Counted from the first letter of the stretch, positions 23,809 to 36,533 are shown. The stretch is DNA of 64,000 nt from Trichosphaerium sp. ATCC 40318 (GCA_038496445.1 JALMLS010000255.1:578679-642678); one strand, 5' to 3'. Notes: generated by a model not told the origin, from the sequence alone. Made by a program: numbers and translations.

Positions 23809-24275
23809 GTTGTCACAAACCAAATTATGGTTTTTCTCGGAGTAATGACACGAATTGACCAGTTTTTATTAAGGTCCGATTTGTAACACTACAACCAACT
23901 CTGCTGTGGGTCAACAACGAAGATATACCGGTTTTAACTTTTTTTTTAACTTTCAGTGATGACGTTAACACCCTTTGCCAAATGAGGACAAGGCGACTGA
24001 CTACTTCTTTACTCATTGTGTTTATGACAGTTAACTTAATGTAATTGTGTTCCATCAAGGTTACAAAGTGACATTTTACGTTGAAGTTTACAATGGTTGA
24101 CCGATTTTAGGATATCACGAGATCTGACATGCTTCTCGTTGAGCGATTGTATTCATTTTGTAAAGGCCTGGGTGGGGAGCGTTACGAGAAAGAAAATAAA
24201 GCGCTGACTGACGCTTGTACGCTTTGAAAGTTTTAAAAATTGGCGGCTAACCAATTCCAGTTCAAATATGCGACT
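23809..24275. other. Divergent intergenic region between EF-hand gene and formin
   Basis: Both neighbours are transcribed away from here. No coding, RNA or repeat feature seen. Confidence 0.4.
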
Positions 24276-27200
24276 ATGGATGTCCTGGAGAGCGTATGGC
24301 GTTACGTGTTCGAAAAGTCAATACAAATGCCACAAGAGAGGTACATGAATCTTACGCCTAGGAATGGTACTGTAGTGTTGTGGTAACAGTATACAGGATT
24401 TCGTGTTGAGAAATCTAACCGATCTTCGAGAGGGTATCTCGTATTGCACTGAAATAGGTACTCGCGTACACAGAGGTGCTAGTCAGATATTTCTTGGCGG
24501 TACGGGTTGAAATTAGAGTCTCGAAGGCGTAATCGCTTTACTTAGGTGGTTTTATAACTGTTGCGCTACCTAACTCAGGTTTGACGTATCAACTGGTTAG
24601 TTTTCGCACGTGAGTGTAAATACGAAGTGCTAACGTCAAATCTATCTATAGAAAGGATCATTACACGTCCCAGTACTAAAGAAGGCTATACAACTATTCC
24701 TCAAAAACGAAACGGTTACAAAGAATACACCAATGATTTTTTTCGATAAATCAAAGAGATTCACGTTCTTCGTTAGTGACTTACGTAATCTATCATTGGT
24801 ACGTAACAACCAACTTTGGTCTATGTATTTTCATATACAACATGCACCCAATAATGGGAGAGGCTCTTTTTAAATAACAAGTTGAACCAAACAATGCAAT
24901 CCACAAGAAAACCAAGTTTTGTCAAAACTTGTATTTTGTGTTTTTTTAGTTTTTCGTTGGTCGATGATTTTGTCCATGTGCTTACTCGGATTGTTGTTAG
25001 AATATTGCGTATTATAATCAAGATGAAACTATTGAACTATACCGTCAAAATAAAGGAGATATCATTGACTTTAAATTTGGACATAAGCTCAAGGATTCAT
25101 CAACAATTATTCCAAGAAACGTACTTAGTCAAATTAAACAAGACGAAAATGCTCCACCAAATGCAGTTACAGATAAAATCAAATATGATAAAGATAAGAC
25201 TACGATCACATATATTGATGTCGCCAAGCGGCGTAACGAAAAAGTTGTACTACTCAGTGCACTGCTCAAAAAAACTCCTATGGTTTTGCCTGGTTAGCTT
25301 TTTTGTTGAGCATCTTATTGACTGTTTTATAGCGCCAGAGCCTATGAATATAGTATCTAATTCTGCTGGAAAAAAGAGAAAACGGTATGTACCATGAATA
25401 TTGTTTGCGCATCGTTATGTTAAGGCTATACTTTCTTACTTTCTTTTTAGCATAGCAACACCGTTACAAGCGTCCCCACCACCACCTCCACCTCTACCTC
25501 CACGACCTCCGTTGGTGCCTATAGCTCCACCACTACCTGAGAGAATAGGGCCGCCACCACCACCAATTATGGGACCGCCACCAATGGCACTGGGGTCTTC
25601 TAGAGTAAAGTTAAGGAAAACCAAGGCAAGAATAACGATTTTCTTTTATGTCTAACATGCCATTAGAGTACCAAAAATTTTCATTGGTCTGCTGTGCCCA
25701 AGACACAGTTACCTCAATCTAGATGGTTTAAGCGTGAAGGAACAAAGTCTGTACCGACACTAGCGATTCTTGACGAGCAAGAAATACAAGCTATTTTCGC
25801 TAAATCGCCTGACAAGGCTGGTGCGCTTTTTTTTTGTTTTCTTTTTTTTTCTCATTTTACAGTTTACGTGTTTCCTCGTGTTTCATAGTCTTTCTTACGT
25901 CTTGTTTTGTGTTACAGCACGTGAGAAATCCAGGAAGAAAAAGAGTAATATCACTACATTAACTAGAGCTAAGAAGCGTAAGTTGTCGTTGCTACCAAAC
26001 AAACGTGCACAAACAGTTTCAATCATGTTGCTCAACTTTCGTGGGGTTCTGTTTGATGATATTAAAACAAGCTTAATGTTATTGGAAGATACTTGTAATG
26101 AAGAACAGTTAATCAACTTAAAACGTATATTCCCTTTGACAGAACAAGAGGTATAAGAAAAGATATTTACTTGTTTTATTTGGTTCTGACGTAGTTTTTT
26201 AGATGAGGGTGTTTAGTAAGTTTAATGGTGTTGCATCTGATCTTGGTAACCCTGATCGTTTTTTCCTGACAGTATGTTTATTATTAGAGTCTGTTGTGGT
26301 ATTAACGCTTGTTTGGTAGATGCATGATGTCCCAGATCTTGAGTTTAGAATAGATATGTTGTTGCTTAAGTGTGAAGCTCCAACGCTTATGAACGAGTTG
26401 TCACAGGTACCCATTTATTATTTAGTCTGGTTCTGTGTATTGGATGCATTTAATAATATTTTAGTCTCTTACAATCGTACAAAGCGCATCTCGAGAGCTT
26501 AGGTCCTCTAAACTATTTGAAGAAGTTTTTGATGTAAGTTCATTTCTTTTGTGATAATGTCTTATTCTATTAGCTCATTTATGAAATGGGCACTGTTCTC
26601 AATAGAGGCTCGTTTTTGGGAAGAACCACTGGCATTCGATTGGATACTTTATTGCAGGTACAGTAAAACAGAATTTATGATTTTATTAACTGTTCCCAGT
26701 TGACAACAATAAAATCACGAAAACATGGTATAGACTTGCTTGATTATGTGGTAAATGTGACTTCAAAGAAAAAGCCAGAATTGATAAACTTCTATAACGA
26801 GTTGTCGAGTGTAGAACAGGCAGCCCAAGGTAAGAGGAGAGTACAATCTCGTTCGTCTTTATTTTTTAAAACACCATCTCTGACACGCCTTTTTAGTGTC
26901 ATTGCAGGCCACAAAGAATAGTGTATCACAGTTAAACACACGCCTTTCTTTACTAGAAAATAAATTAGAGCAAGCACGTGGGTCTGACGACAGTTTGAAA
27001 GGCTTTGATGCACTGATAGTATCCTGGAGTATTTTCTTAAATCTTTCTTATTTTTTTGTTTATAGTAGAATTATCCTTAACCATCTGTAACAGCCATTCC
27101 ATAGCCGATGTAAAAAAGAATTAGATGTACTGAACGACGCCCTTAAAACTGCTACAGAGGAGTTTGAGGAGACCTCAAAGTATTATGGTGAAGATCCGTC

Positions 27201-27361
27201 AAAAATGACATCTTTAAAATTATTTGGGACAGTTGACAAGTTTATCAACGTTTTTAAGGTATGTCTGTTGATATCTATATTATTGAGATGGATGGTATTT
27301 TCTTAATTTTAACATGCTATTACAGGTTGCTGTGGAACGGTACAACACAAAACCAAAATAA
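24276..27361 (+). CDS. Formin (FH1-FH2 actin nucleator)
   Basis: Nucleates and elongates unbranched actin filaments. Start chosen at ATG 24276 (MDVLESVWRYVFEKSIQMPQ). N-terminal exons give DFVLRNLTDLREGISYC, FITVALPNSGLTYQL, LHVPVLKKAIQLFLKN and a later exon with GDIIDFKFGHKLKDSS. I cannot assign these to GBD/FH3 or to a PTEN-C2 domain. FH1 (about 25466-25585) is proline-rich (SPPPPPPLPPRPPLVPIAPP). FH2 spans 25700-27100: QSRWFKREG, LLPNKRAQTVSIMLLNFRGV, LKRIFPLTEQE, VPDLEFRIDMLL, IYEMGTVLNRGSFLGRTTGI and LLDYVVNV. It ends KPK and TAA at 27359-27361, with no DAD-like tail. A 25-nt intron (24372-24396) is suggested by frame. The joint near 24980-25020 is unresolved. Confidence 0.88.
25466..25585 (+). 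repeat. FH1 polyproline tract
   Basis: Low-complexity Pro codons (cca/cct/ccg) inside the formin gene. In formins this tract binds profilin-actin. Confidence 0.8.
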
Positions 27362-27617
27362 AATTTGAGTGAGTTTTTGGTATTCAAAGGATATTGCCGT
27401 GAGGTACAAAACACAAGTGTAAATAAAGATGGACAAATATTATGTACTAAAGTGGTATTGGTTGTATCAGTGTAGGAGCTGTGGTTTAAAATAAGTGACG
27501 TAAATCGGACAAATGAGCTTAATTAAGTTTCATTATGTTTACTAAATCTAAACAAATTTGCGAAAGGATTCGGATTGCTTTTCACAGCTCGCTAACTGAG
27601 ATAAGTAAACAATAAAC

Positions 27618-29486
27618 TTAGAAAAAGCGTACAATAAGACCTTCAAAACCTTGCCACGTGCCAATGACCATAGCAACAACACCAAGAGCAATAACAAGAG
27701 TATGCAGAACACATCTAAAAATAGATATATTCTTTGAAGCAATCTTCCAGTGAAACAAGACTGGGAATATCTACCATCAAGTTAAAACACTGTATTCATA
27801 ATTTTCACTCTTACAAACAATCCAGGTACTCCAAAAGTTGCAGTTAGTAATGACATAAGAGGCAGAAAATACGGTAACTAAATAAGAGCGTCAGGCATCA
27901 ATTTTTATAAGTCGACGAAGCAAGGAATATTCTTTCGTACGCCAAGTCCTACAATGACGAATAATATCATCAATATAACACGTGTCATGCCTCTCTTATA
28001 AAACGTATTGCTCAACCCTGTTTGATGCTCAAGCTACAAAGAACTTAAGTGAGTAGCACTATACAAGCGGGTAAAACAAAATTATACTTACAAACGAAGC
28101 CAAAGCTGTCATGAAAATTGGAAAAGCTGACATTAAGTGAACCACAAGCAAACCATTACATATATCAACAACAACCTAGTAACAAGGTTAACAAAGTGTG
28201 TTTGATGTAACCTGTTTCAACAGTCAAAAAAATAAAACCTTGTATTTGGAGAACATCTTAATACTATCAAGTAAGTTATCAACATGCGGTGAATTCAAGT
28301 TATGTCCGTAAGTGAAGTAACCTATTGCTGCAACCGGGAAGTACATAACTAAAATATATGTTAACAAAAAATTAGAAATAAAAAAACCCGCACGTGATAC
28401 AGTTGTAAAGCCAACAATTACAGTCATATCCCAATCTTTCTTGTCTTTTAATTCTACCCAATAATTTGGAAACTAGATGATCATGAACAGTACTGTCATG
28501 TTGTATCTACATACCACTGGGATTGATCCATAGGCAAATAGAAATATATTAAATCCTATAGCAATAGTATCCCATTTAACTGGATCATGGTACATACCAT
28601 TCTCCCTCGATGTAATAAAATAATCATCCGAAGTATAAAATATCATAGGTAATATAATACTGACGATTGCAACGACTATATCCATGTTAGATGCCGACCA
28701 CATACTTCAACTATACCCATAGTAGATCCAGAAGCTAAATAGCTACCATAGAAGTCAAAAGAGCTTTATACAATAGTGTACCTTGTCCATTTGACTTCAC
28801 CAAATGTTTGTGTCAATACAATAACAGGTGTCAAAAGTATACCAGCAAGAAGAGTCCAAAAGCCATCTGGAACTGTAGGTACAATACTATGCATAAGATC
28901 ACCTATTACTTAATCAATAAACAATACATTAGAACCATTTAGGTGCCTGTCAACACAAGGAATATGATACCAACGCCGCCAAGCGTCACATAAACAGTAA
29001 TCCACGTGAGTAATTTTCCCGTGAAACCGAATGCGTATTGACCAATATCACCGTACCTAAATACCATTTGGTTCAGCTCTAGGACTAAGTACGACTAGTA
29101 CTTGCTCTCTAAGAGGTGCTCCTTCCATAACCATAATCTCCATTGTGTCACCAAGGCTCATACCAGCGTACGTCGTAACAACGACGACAACAAACAACAT
29201 GACAATACCAACCCATCCAGAGCTATCTACAGCCGCGGGTAACCCAAGCTAACAGTACTTTAAAGAGTATACCCGAAATAACTCTTGTCGTACAAGTCCA
29301 GCGCCAGCAGTGGCGCCTACGATCAAGCTACTAGTAGAAAACCTAATCAAGTTAGAGCGAGAGCCAGCTAGACTGCTTTTCGTTTAATAGAGCGTACCAT
29401 GCGTTTTTACCTATTGTACCAGTATTGTAGCCTTCTATAGTCGGTATATCAGCTTGTATGCGTTCTTTAGTAGACACCGTTGACAT
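27618..29486 (-). CDS. Amino acid/auxin permease (AAAP)-family transporter, copy 1
   Basis: Multi-pass proton- or sodium-coupled amino-acid transporter by family. ATG at 29486 (MSTVSTKERIQADIPTIEGY). Membrane exons include WVGIVMLFVVVVVTTYAG, YGDIGQYAFGFTGKLL followed by WITVYVTLGGVGIIFLV, then VVAIVSIILPMIFYTSDD, FNIFLFAYGSIPVV, GYFTYGHNLNSPHVDN and the last helix VLHTLVIALGVVAMVIG. Stop is TAA at 27618-27620. The D-x-G-x-x-A/xFG and FAYG-P motifs are typical of the family. It is spliced into about ten small exons. A second member is at 47666. Substrate cannot be told. Confidence 0.8.
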
Positions 29487-29605
29487 TTCCAGCATATTTT
29501 TCTACGCATGTCACGTGCTTTGACTTTTTTTTGCCATAATGACCAAAAACAAAAACAGGCTTGTTTATACAACTTACATGCCTGTAGAATAATAAGGCTA
29601 CCCAT

Positions 29606-30046
29606 ATGACGTTAGAGATGTATTTACTGATCTATGGCTGTATTATAATACTGACCATTACAGCATACCTTACCTGTACTATAGAGCCATGGTTTAAATT
29701 AAAACATGAAGATTGCTATCTGTTGCATCTTCCAGTTGAGATTCAGCTCGATATTATTGATCTAGACTCATCCACGTATTTAAATTTTATATGGCCATTA
29801 CTTTCAAAGCAGACAGCGATGGTGACGAGATTTGATAGTAGCATGAAGAAGCATGGGAAATGGCAGAGAAGAACAATAGATAACCACCTTGTTTGGCAGG
29901 AATATTGGAAACATGGTAAACAACACGGATACTGCAAACGTTGGCACCGCAATGGCAGGTTACAGGAGCAACGTGATTATATCAATGGCATAATGGTAGA
30001 GCACAAAAATTGGAATGATAAGGGACAGTTATGGTTTAAGTACTAG
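29606..30046 (+). CDS. F-box-like MORN-type protein with an N-terminal membrane segment
   Basis: Intronless, 146 residues, ATG 29606 and TAG 30044. Residues 5-25 form a hydrophobic helix (MYLLIYGCIIILTITAYL). The family opening follows (LHLPVEIQLDIIDL) and then SSMKKHGKW. Two and a half YwqK/MORN-like repeats come next (WQEYWKHGKQHGYCKRWHRN, GRLQEQRDYING). It is a short relative of the gene at 1-1841 and of those near 57.5-58.5 kb. The membrane helix is not seen in the others. Function unknown. Confidence 0.8.
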   Translation: MTLEMYLLIYGCIIILTITAYLTCTIEPWFKLKHEDCYLLHLPVEIQLDIIDLDSSTYLNFIWPLLSKQTAMVTRFDSSMKKHGKWQRRTIDNHLVWQEYWKHGKQHGYCKRWHRNGRLQEQRDYINGIMVEHKNWNDKGQLWFKY

Positions 30047-30174
30047 TACTTTGATGCTATTTGCGACTGAGAGAAGACAAGCCTCGTACATGAGATGGGG
30101 TTTTTGAATGTGATTTGTAACCGGCGTGTTAACCACAAACATATTTCGCTTAGGTGTTACTTTAGTTCTTATTT

Positions 30175-31700
30175 TTACTCCTTTTTCTCTTGTTTATCCT
30201 TTTCATACTCTTTATCAAGTACTTTTTGAGCCAATACACACTTATCAGTGTTGTTCTGCTTCTCGGGAATAGTAAACTCGTGATCCATGTACCACCTAAA
30301 CAAATCAACTGTAAGCAATAAAACAAAGCAAAGACCGAATTGTACATTTGTTTAATATGCTCAGAAACGTCATTAGCTGTGTCTTTCAAGACAACAATAT
30401 CGCGTAGCGTTTGTCCTTTATGAGGAACATCTGAAAGGATATCCAAGAATGACTCTGTAGTAGATGGTTTGTCAATCACAATCTTTTCAATGAATGACAA
30501 AGGTACAAATGAAGGCAAGTGCACTTCGATTTGAGTGTGGCCGTTTGTGTTTAGATAAGCCTCAATTATATCGTGAGCTGTTGGGTTTTTAATAATAGGA
30601 TGAGGTTCAGAATATTTATCAGGTGATACTTTGTCGCCCAGCATTAGTTTCATTGAGCATTCAATATCCATTGCTAGAACTTCCTTCCATTTCTCTTCTG
30701 AAACGTGTAACAAGTCTCTATGATTTAAGAAAACAGCCTTCGCAACAGTTTATTGAGGTGGAACAACAACAAAGTTCGTACCTCTGCCTTTTGACTTCTT
30801 TGTATAGTGTCATCCTATTTGATACATTTAGCTTAAAGTCTATATGTATTCTACAACGGACCTTAGTAGACCAAGGTCTTCTGTTACTAAGAATGGATGG
30901 AGTGTAGTAGTAAATACTCGACATTGGAGACATGTTGCAATCCAAGTGCTTCAAAATTTCTATGCAAAGTGTCACACTTTATACATCAAAGAAAAATTAG
31001 CAACATGTTACCTTCGTTTAGAACGATGTGTATCGGACCGTATTTGTCAAAATTGTTGGAGCCATGTGTAGCAAATACGTGCTTGTTTGTACCCATTGTC
31101 TTGTCTTTTATATTACCAAATCCAGGCGTTCTTGCTGTGAGATCTGATAAATATTTTTCACCAATCTCTTCTGAAATATCTGAAAACTAATAAGAAGCAC
31201 TTAACCAGAAACCGTGTACCCCCAAGAAGCGGTATGTAAGATTCTGTTTGTAGCATTTCAACTACTTCCTTTTGAAATCTAAATAAGGTAGTTATATAAG
31301 AGAAGTAAGTTGTTCGGAGCGCTTTTCCGCGAATGTATAATTTGAGAATAAAACATAGTTTCAGTCAAAATAAATCACGTGTTGATAAGAAAATGTGTTA
31401 ATTTGGCCAAGTTTACTCTACGTTCTTGTACTCATACCTTTTCTGTTTACCTGCAACATCTTCACTGATTTGCGAGAAGCGGCCAGATCGCAAAAGAACC
31501 ATAAGGACACAGTAAACAACGTACTTTACAACAAGTTTGTAGCGCTTTTTCTTTTTATCTTTAGACAATTTTTCTTTTGGAGTGTGGAGGGATAATAGTT
31601 TACTGATTTTGTGACTATTAGTAACACGCCTCCATATGTATTTTTTAGGATGTGTAGCAAATCTTTCTGAAAGCAAATCAAATCGGGATCTGAAACCACC
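30175..31700 (-). CDS. Hypothetical protein, 5' end unresolved
   Basis: Spliced from at least six coding exons, with no domain I recognise. The first visible exon (31700 down) has SRFDLLSERFATHPKKYIWR and a lysine-rich stretch KDKKKKRYKLVVK. Next are FQKEVVEMLQTESYIPLL, then TARTPGFGNIKDKTMGTNKH and VFATHGSNNFDKYGPIHIVL. Then come FEALGLQHVSNVEYLLLH, RPWSTKVRCRIHIDFKLN, LLHVSEEKWKEVLAMDIE and IEVHLPSFVPLSFIEKI. The last exon is WYMDHEFTIPEKQNNTD, ending KEKKE and TAA at 30175-30177. Splice phases agree across the last four joints. It lies tail-side of the macrodomain gene on the same strand. Confidence 0.6.
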
Positions 31701-31955
31701 TACAAAAAATATAAAGCTTGTGTGATTTACAGTTTCCTCACCAGAGTTGATGATCCTGATAAAAGTGGATACTGTACATCTATGAACCGGCTTACATTTC
31801 TCAAGGAATGATATTATCTCTTTATTATAACTAATTGCATAGTTGCCTAAGTGTTAAGTAACTTTAGGCATTTATCTGACAAATAGATTAAAATGGTCGT
31901 ACCATTTTTTTCAATAAAGCGGAGTATTCTTCTCTTTAACGATTCTGTATTCTCA

Positions 31956-33593
31956 CTAAAGTTGATACCATAATTTAAACCTCTGACACCACAGCCATCT
32001 TTTCTCATGTACACGTTTAGTTAAAAATGATTTCGGATTTTTTGTGGTTTTTTTTTTTTGGATACCTTTCGCTTTTATACTTGGTGTTTGTATTTCGAAG
32101 ACAGAGCATCTCTGTTCAAGGGCTTTCTTGAACACTTTATATGCAGTATTGTCAAACAATACAATACGAACATGTGATAAATTAAATCCATTTTTTGATG
32201 AAAGACCAAATATAGCATTAAACATAAATCTAGCAACAACCTCAACTGGCCATGAGCTCTCTCCAGTTCCTTGAATCAATTTAGTTAGTTCCCGTATTCT
32301 AATGGCTGACCTATTGCTGGAAAAGACACTGAGTTAAATTCTGCATCCATGCAAGCATGTAACACTTTTGATATCTGTTTGCGAAATGCTAAGTTCTGGT
32401 AGACTTCTGGATTATATTTTGGAGCAAACGCATGAACTATAGCTTCCACTCCTTGTGCTGCAAGGTTTCCACTCGGCGTTATAATACAACCTTATCAGAA
32501 TTAAACAAGTAAATAGGCTAATAATGTTACCTCCACTCTTCAAAGGACCGTTTTCAGTCACATGTACATCACACAGCGGTTGTATTCCAGCCTTGAAAAC
32601 AAAGTAGTTTTAGAACAGTTGAAGAAACACTATACCTTTGATACAATCGCTTTCGCAGAACCTCCTTTATTTTTCATATGTGAGTCGCAAGGGCTCACTA
32701 TTACCTCAGAGCTCTCTGCTGAGATGTCACCAACAACAAGCTCCACTTTGAGAAATAAGAGAGGGAGTAACAACAAAATTGATTTGTACCAGTAACCCCG
32801 TTCTTTGTTCCACCAATTGATTTTGTGATATTCAACGGCCATCTCCGGATGTGCCATGCATACAAAAGGGCAATTGAATGTGATTTCTGTGTTGCAATGA
32901 ATCGTATCTTTCCAACAGACGACTCATCAACTGTACTGAACACCTAAATTGAGTTAATATTAGTAAAAAAACCTGTTCTCACCTCCGTTAGTGCAAGAGC
33001 AAATGCTTTGCTTTCTTCGCTAGAACCACAACGTAACGGTATGCCAAGACTACACATTTGGAAAGACGAAGCTAGCTTCCATATATCCAAAAGTACTTCC
33101 TCTAGTTGCCTGCAATATCAACGTGTTAAAAGAGAATTTTTTTTTCAATTTCACGTGCTTTCCTTCCGCTGGATTGTAAATTAAAAACCTTTCACAAGAA
33201 TAACCATCCGCTGCACAAGACACAATGCTTCTATTTTCAAGTGCTTCAAGTGCTTTTTTAATGGATCTAGGTTTTATAAGCCCACGTGATCAAAAAATAA
33301 TCACGTCATAATTTTTTCTGGCGTTTTCAGAGGACGTACGAAATACAAGGATAACAGTCTTCAGCGTGTTCCCTCGTTTGTTGTTTGTTGTATTCGGTCA
33401 ATAACCCTTCAGCATCATGTTTTGTGATAACAAGAGCTTCTACTCCTGTATTTTTAAGTCCCCCACATGAATAAACTTGAAGGCGAATGCCTTCCTTAGT
33501 AGTGTGGTTTGCTAGCGGCTTTCCATTGTAATTAACACCAACTAGTACTGGATCTACTTTTGTATCTTCTTCGGTACTGGGTCTATTTCCCAT
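31956..33593 (-). CDS. Tandem macrodomain protein
   Basis: Macrodomains bind or hydrolyse ADP-ribose adducts. ATG at 33593 gives MGNRPSTEEDTKVDPVL, a possible myristoylation signal. The first domain has LEEVLLDIWKLASSFQM, CSLGIPLRCGSSEES and KIRFIATQKSHSIALL. The second has QGVEAIVHAFAPKYNPEV, SVSFPAIGQPL, the loop IQGTGESSWPVEVVARFM and VRIVLFDNTAYKVFKKAL. The Pattern h-h-x-F-P-A-I-G...G-P-x-x-x-A-x-x-M is diagnostic for macrodomains. The first N-terminal asparagine/GGG loops are not clearly seen, so activity cannot be predicted. Stop is TAG at 31956-31958. Exon ends between 32500 and 32800 are approximate. Confidence 0.75.
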
Positions 33594-34169
33594 CTAGAGA
33601 TATTAAATACTTGTTTAGTTATAAAAGTCACCGCATTTCTCAGATTAATTTTTGTTCTGTCAAACTGGTTAAAGTCTTTGTCTCAGAATAGTTTTCTTGT
33701 TGAAGACCTTACTAGAATGAAAGACTTTCGTTCTTACTACGTAATATAAGAAGCCATAAAGTAGATTCCAAACGGCCCAATTGAAATGTAACTGAGGTGA
33801 AAGACGCCTCAATAATTCCCTACAGTGTATTGGCCACTACTCTTAAATAAGTAAGAAAGTCTTACTTGTTGAAACGCTTTATTGGTGAAACCGTAACCGA
33901 ATAGCTGAAAGGCTCTATTTGTGTTGTTTATTATATTGCAAAAACAGGTGGCGAAACAATTTATTACGTGCTAGTGACATGATGTGCTTCAAAACCCACT
34001 AAGAATAAATCGGGAATAACCTTTATCCTTCACTGGGCGCTGCATAGCTTACCATTGTTCAATAGCGTATTAGTCTGTTTTAGGAATAAGTAATAACCAC
34101 GTAATAAAACCTAAAAAAGTGGCTTAGATTGCCTAACTTGACAACAAACAGTTCTAAACAGTTGAAATC
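33594..34169. other. Divergent intergenic region
   Basis: Between the macrodomain gene and the PAK-like kinase, which point away from each other. No feature beyond AT-rich DNA recognised. Confidence 0.4.
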
Positions 34170-36533
34170 ATGGCACAAGTAAAGTCTAGGCAGAAAGTCC
34201 AGGTTATGAAGACTCTAGACGTTCGTAGTAACCTTTAATTTTTATATGCTTCAAAAGCGCGTTTTAACGTTGTTTGCATAGGATGTAGTCGAAAAACCGG
34301 AACCAAACGTTAATACGAGGTATTCAACAATTCATGTTGTTACAAAAGGCTCCACAGGCACGCTATAACGTCAAAACGGCGTCGGAATACAAAATTAGCC
34401 GTTTTATAGTCTTGCATTCACTTTAATCGAACATGGCATCAAAACAGCGTTAAGCGCCTTTTTGAGAGATTTCCGTTGTTAAAACTACGTTATACTAACC
34501 CAAGAGACTAGGCGAAATACGTCTTGCAAAGGATTTACTCACATACAGAAAAGTAGCCATCAAAAGTATAGCTATGACTAGAAAACACAACGGTGAAATA
34601 GAGGGCGAAAGGTATACGCTGTTTGTTATAAGTCAAATGAGAAAAAACCGATTTCCGTTCAATTTAGTTCAACAATTCTAATTTGTCCTAAAACGTACTA
34701 ACTATAGTAATTAGTCAGCTAGTCATTGAATTAGACATATTAAAGCAGTGTAAAACGTGTCCGTACATTATAGAATACTTGAATAGCTATATTGTTGGTG
34801 ACGACCTTTGTATTGTACTGGAGTGGATGAATTTGGTGCGTTTAAAACTATACCTTATTAGGAAAACGCATTAAAACTGAATTCGGTCGTTACGCGTAGT
34901 GTAAAAACCAAAGAAATGATTTGACTTGTTTTTTTTTTCTTTGATTATTTTCGTTCTTCGTTGACTTGTTTCTTTAGTACTCTCTAGCTAAAGTTCTAGA
35001 ACAAAGTAAAAAGCTTAGTATTAAAATATCACAAGAGCCTACGATTGCTTATGTTTGTGAATGTGTACGTGAACTTTAAAACTTCCTTTATTTTTTTTTT
35101 TGGATTTTTTTTACCTAAAAGTTAATTGTTTTCCCCCTTGTAGATCATGATGGCTTTACATTTCTTGCACGACCTTGGAAGAATTCATAGAGATGTGAAG
35201 AGTGATAATGTACTTATTAATAGTGAAGGACGTATCAAAATAAGTACGATAAGAGTGATTAATAATAATTTTGTGTTAATGTACATAAATTTAGCTGATT
35301 TTGGCGGTTCGGCTGAGTACACACTCTCTCGTAAGTTTAGAGATACAATGGCCGGTACTCCGTATTGGATGGCACCAGAGGTAATAAGAAAGTGGTAAGA
35401 ATTTCCTCTAATATCATTTCTATAGGTATGCTCTGGGCTTGAGTACACACGCAAAATTGATATTTGGAGTTTGGGTTGTACTACAAAAGAAGTTGCTGAA
35501 GGTCAGCCTCCTTTTATACAACTTCATCCAGAGGATGCTTTAAAGCAAATTAGTGAAAGTACGATACATTTAAAAACAGTTGAACAATTAACGACAAGAC
35601 TCTTTTGTTAATGATATTTTTAGAGGGCGTTAAGTCTTTAGAAGAACCTGAGAGATGGTCCTTTGAATTCCGTGAATTTTTAGACTTATGTCTTCATAAT
35701 GATCCGGACAAGAGACCAGAGATATCTGAACTTCTAGAGGTACGTCCATAAATGAGAATTAAAGCAAACCTTAAAACTTGTATTCTGATTGATTTTTAAT
35801 GTTTCCTTAGCATCCGTTCATCAAGTTTGCTTGCAGACAGGAGGATTTTGTAAAACTATTATTACCTATTCCACGAGAAGAAAATCACGTTCCACCTGTT
35901 TCTGTTGGACCTATAAGTCCAACAAGTGGTAAACGTGTTACACCCATATATTTAAAGAACGGCTCTGGATATAATAGCGTGATACACGCTAATCCAATAC
36001 AAGAGAATTCTCGGGATGGTTCAGGTTCAAGACGTAGGCCACGCCCTGTACGTCCTAGAAAGACCGGGTTTGTACCTATGGGATCATTGTCTGAGGAAGG
36101 ACAAGGTACAGGAAGAGCAACAAATACATTCTCTCCTTTTCAACCGATAAGTGAGGAACGTGAAGGTATGCTTTGTTTTTTTGGATTGTATTTTGTGTGT
36201 ATGCTTAATGTCAATATTAGGCGCAAGTGCTAGAATGAATGTTATGGAAAAGTTAAAGAAGAAACGTGTTGGTGGCCCACGGCGTTCTGCACGAGGTGTT
36301 CCTCGAAGTACGTTTTGTTAACTCAACTTTTGTGTCATTTTTTTTTGCTAAATGACTTCTTATTAGCTCCACCAAGAGAACATCGTGAGAGATCAGAACC
36401 AAAAGAAAGGCGCAGTGGTATACAGATTGGACAACGTGGTCAACAGAGCAATAATAGTCAATATAGAGTTGAATCAAATAGAACATCAACATCACCATCT
36501 TCAAAACGTGGTACTCAGGACTACACACTATAA
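34170..36533 (+). CDS. STE20/PAK-family Ser/Thr kinase with basic C-terminal tail
   Basis: Start taken at ATG 34170 (MAQVKSRQKVQVMKTLDV). Glycine loop KGSTGT near 34345. Subdomain II KVAIKSIAM (34560). N-lobe and hinge: IVGDDLCIVLEWMNL. Catalytic loop IHRDVKSDNVL at 35186. DFG is rebuilt across a 52-nt intron as TDFGGSAEYT. Activation segment AGTPYWMAPEV, then RKIDIWSLGCTTKEVAEGQP and FLDLCLHNDPDKRPEISELL. The GTPYWMAPEV and DIWSLG signatures place it in the STE group, nearest PAK/MST. The tail after HPFIKFA is Ser/Arg/Pro-rich and basic (RRRPRPVRPRKTGFVPMG). Stop is TAA at 36531-36533. The N-lobe joint at 34350-34500 is uncertain. A Rho-GTPase pathway role would fit the RhoGEF and formin nearby. 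Confidence 0.88.

Noticed and set aside
29606-30046. Integrated giant-virus segment suggested by the intronless MORN-like gene
   Set aside because: Neighbours on both sides are spliced cellular genes and other family members contain introns; lateral transfer of single genes stays possible.
31740-31805. Plus-strand EF-hand-like loop (DDPDKSGYCT)
   Set aside because: Isolated, with no second hand and no splice context; lies upstream of a minus-strand gene.
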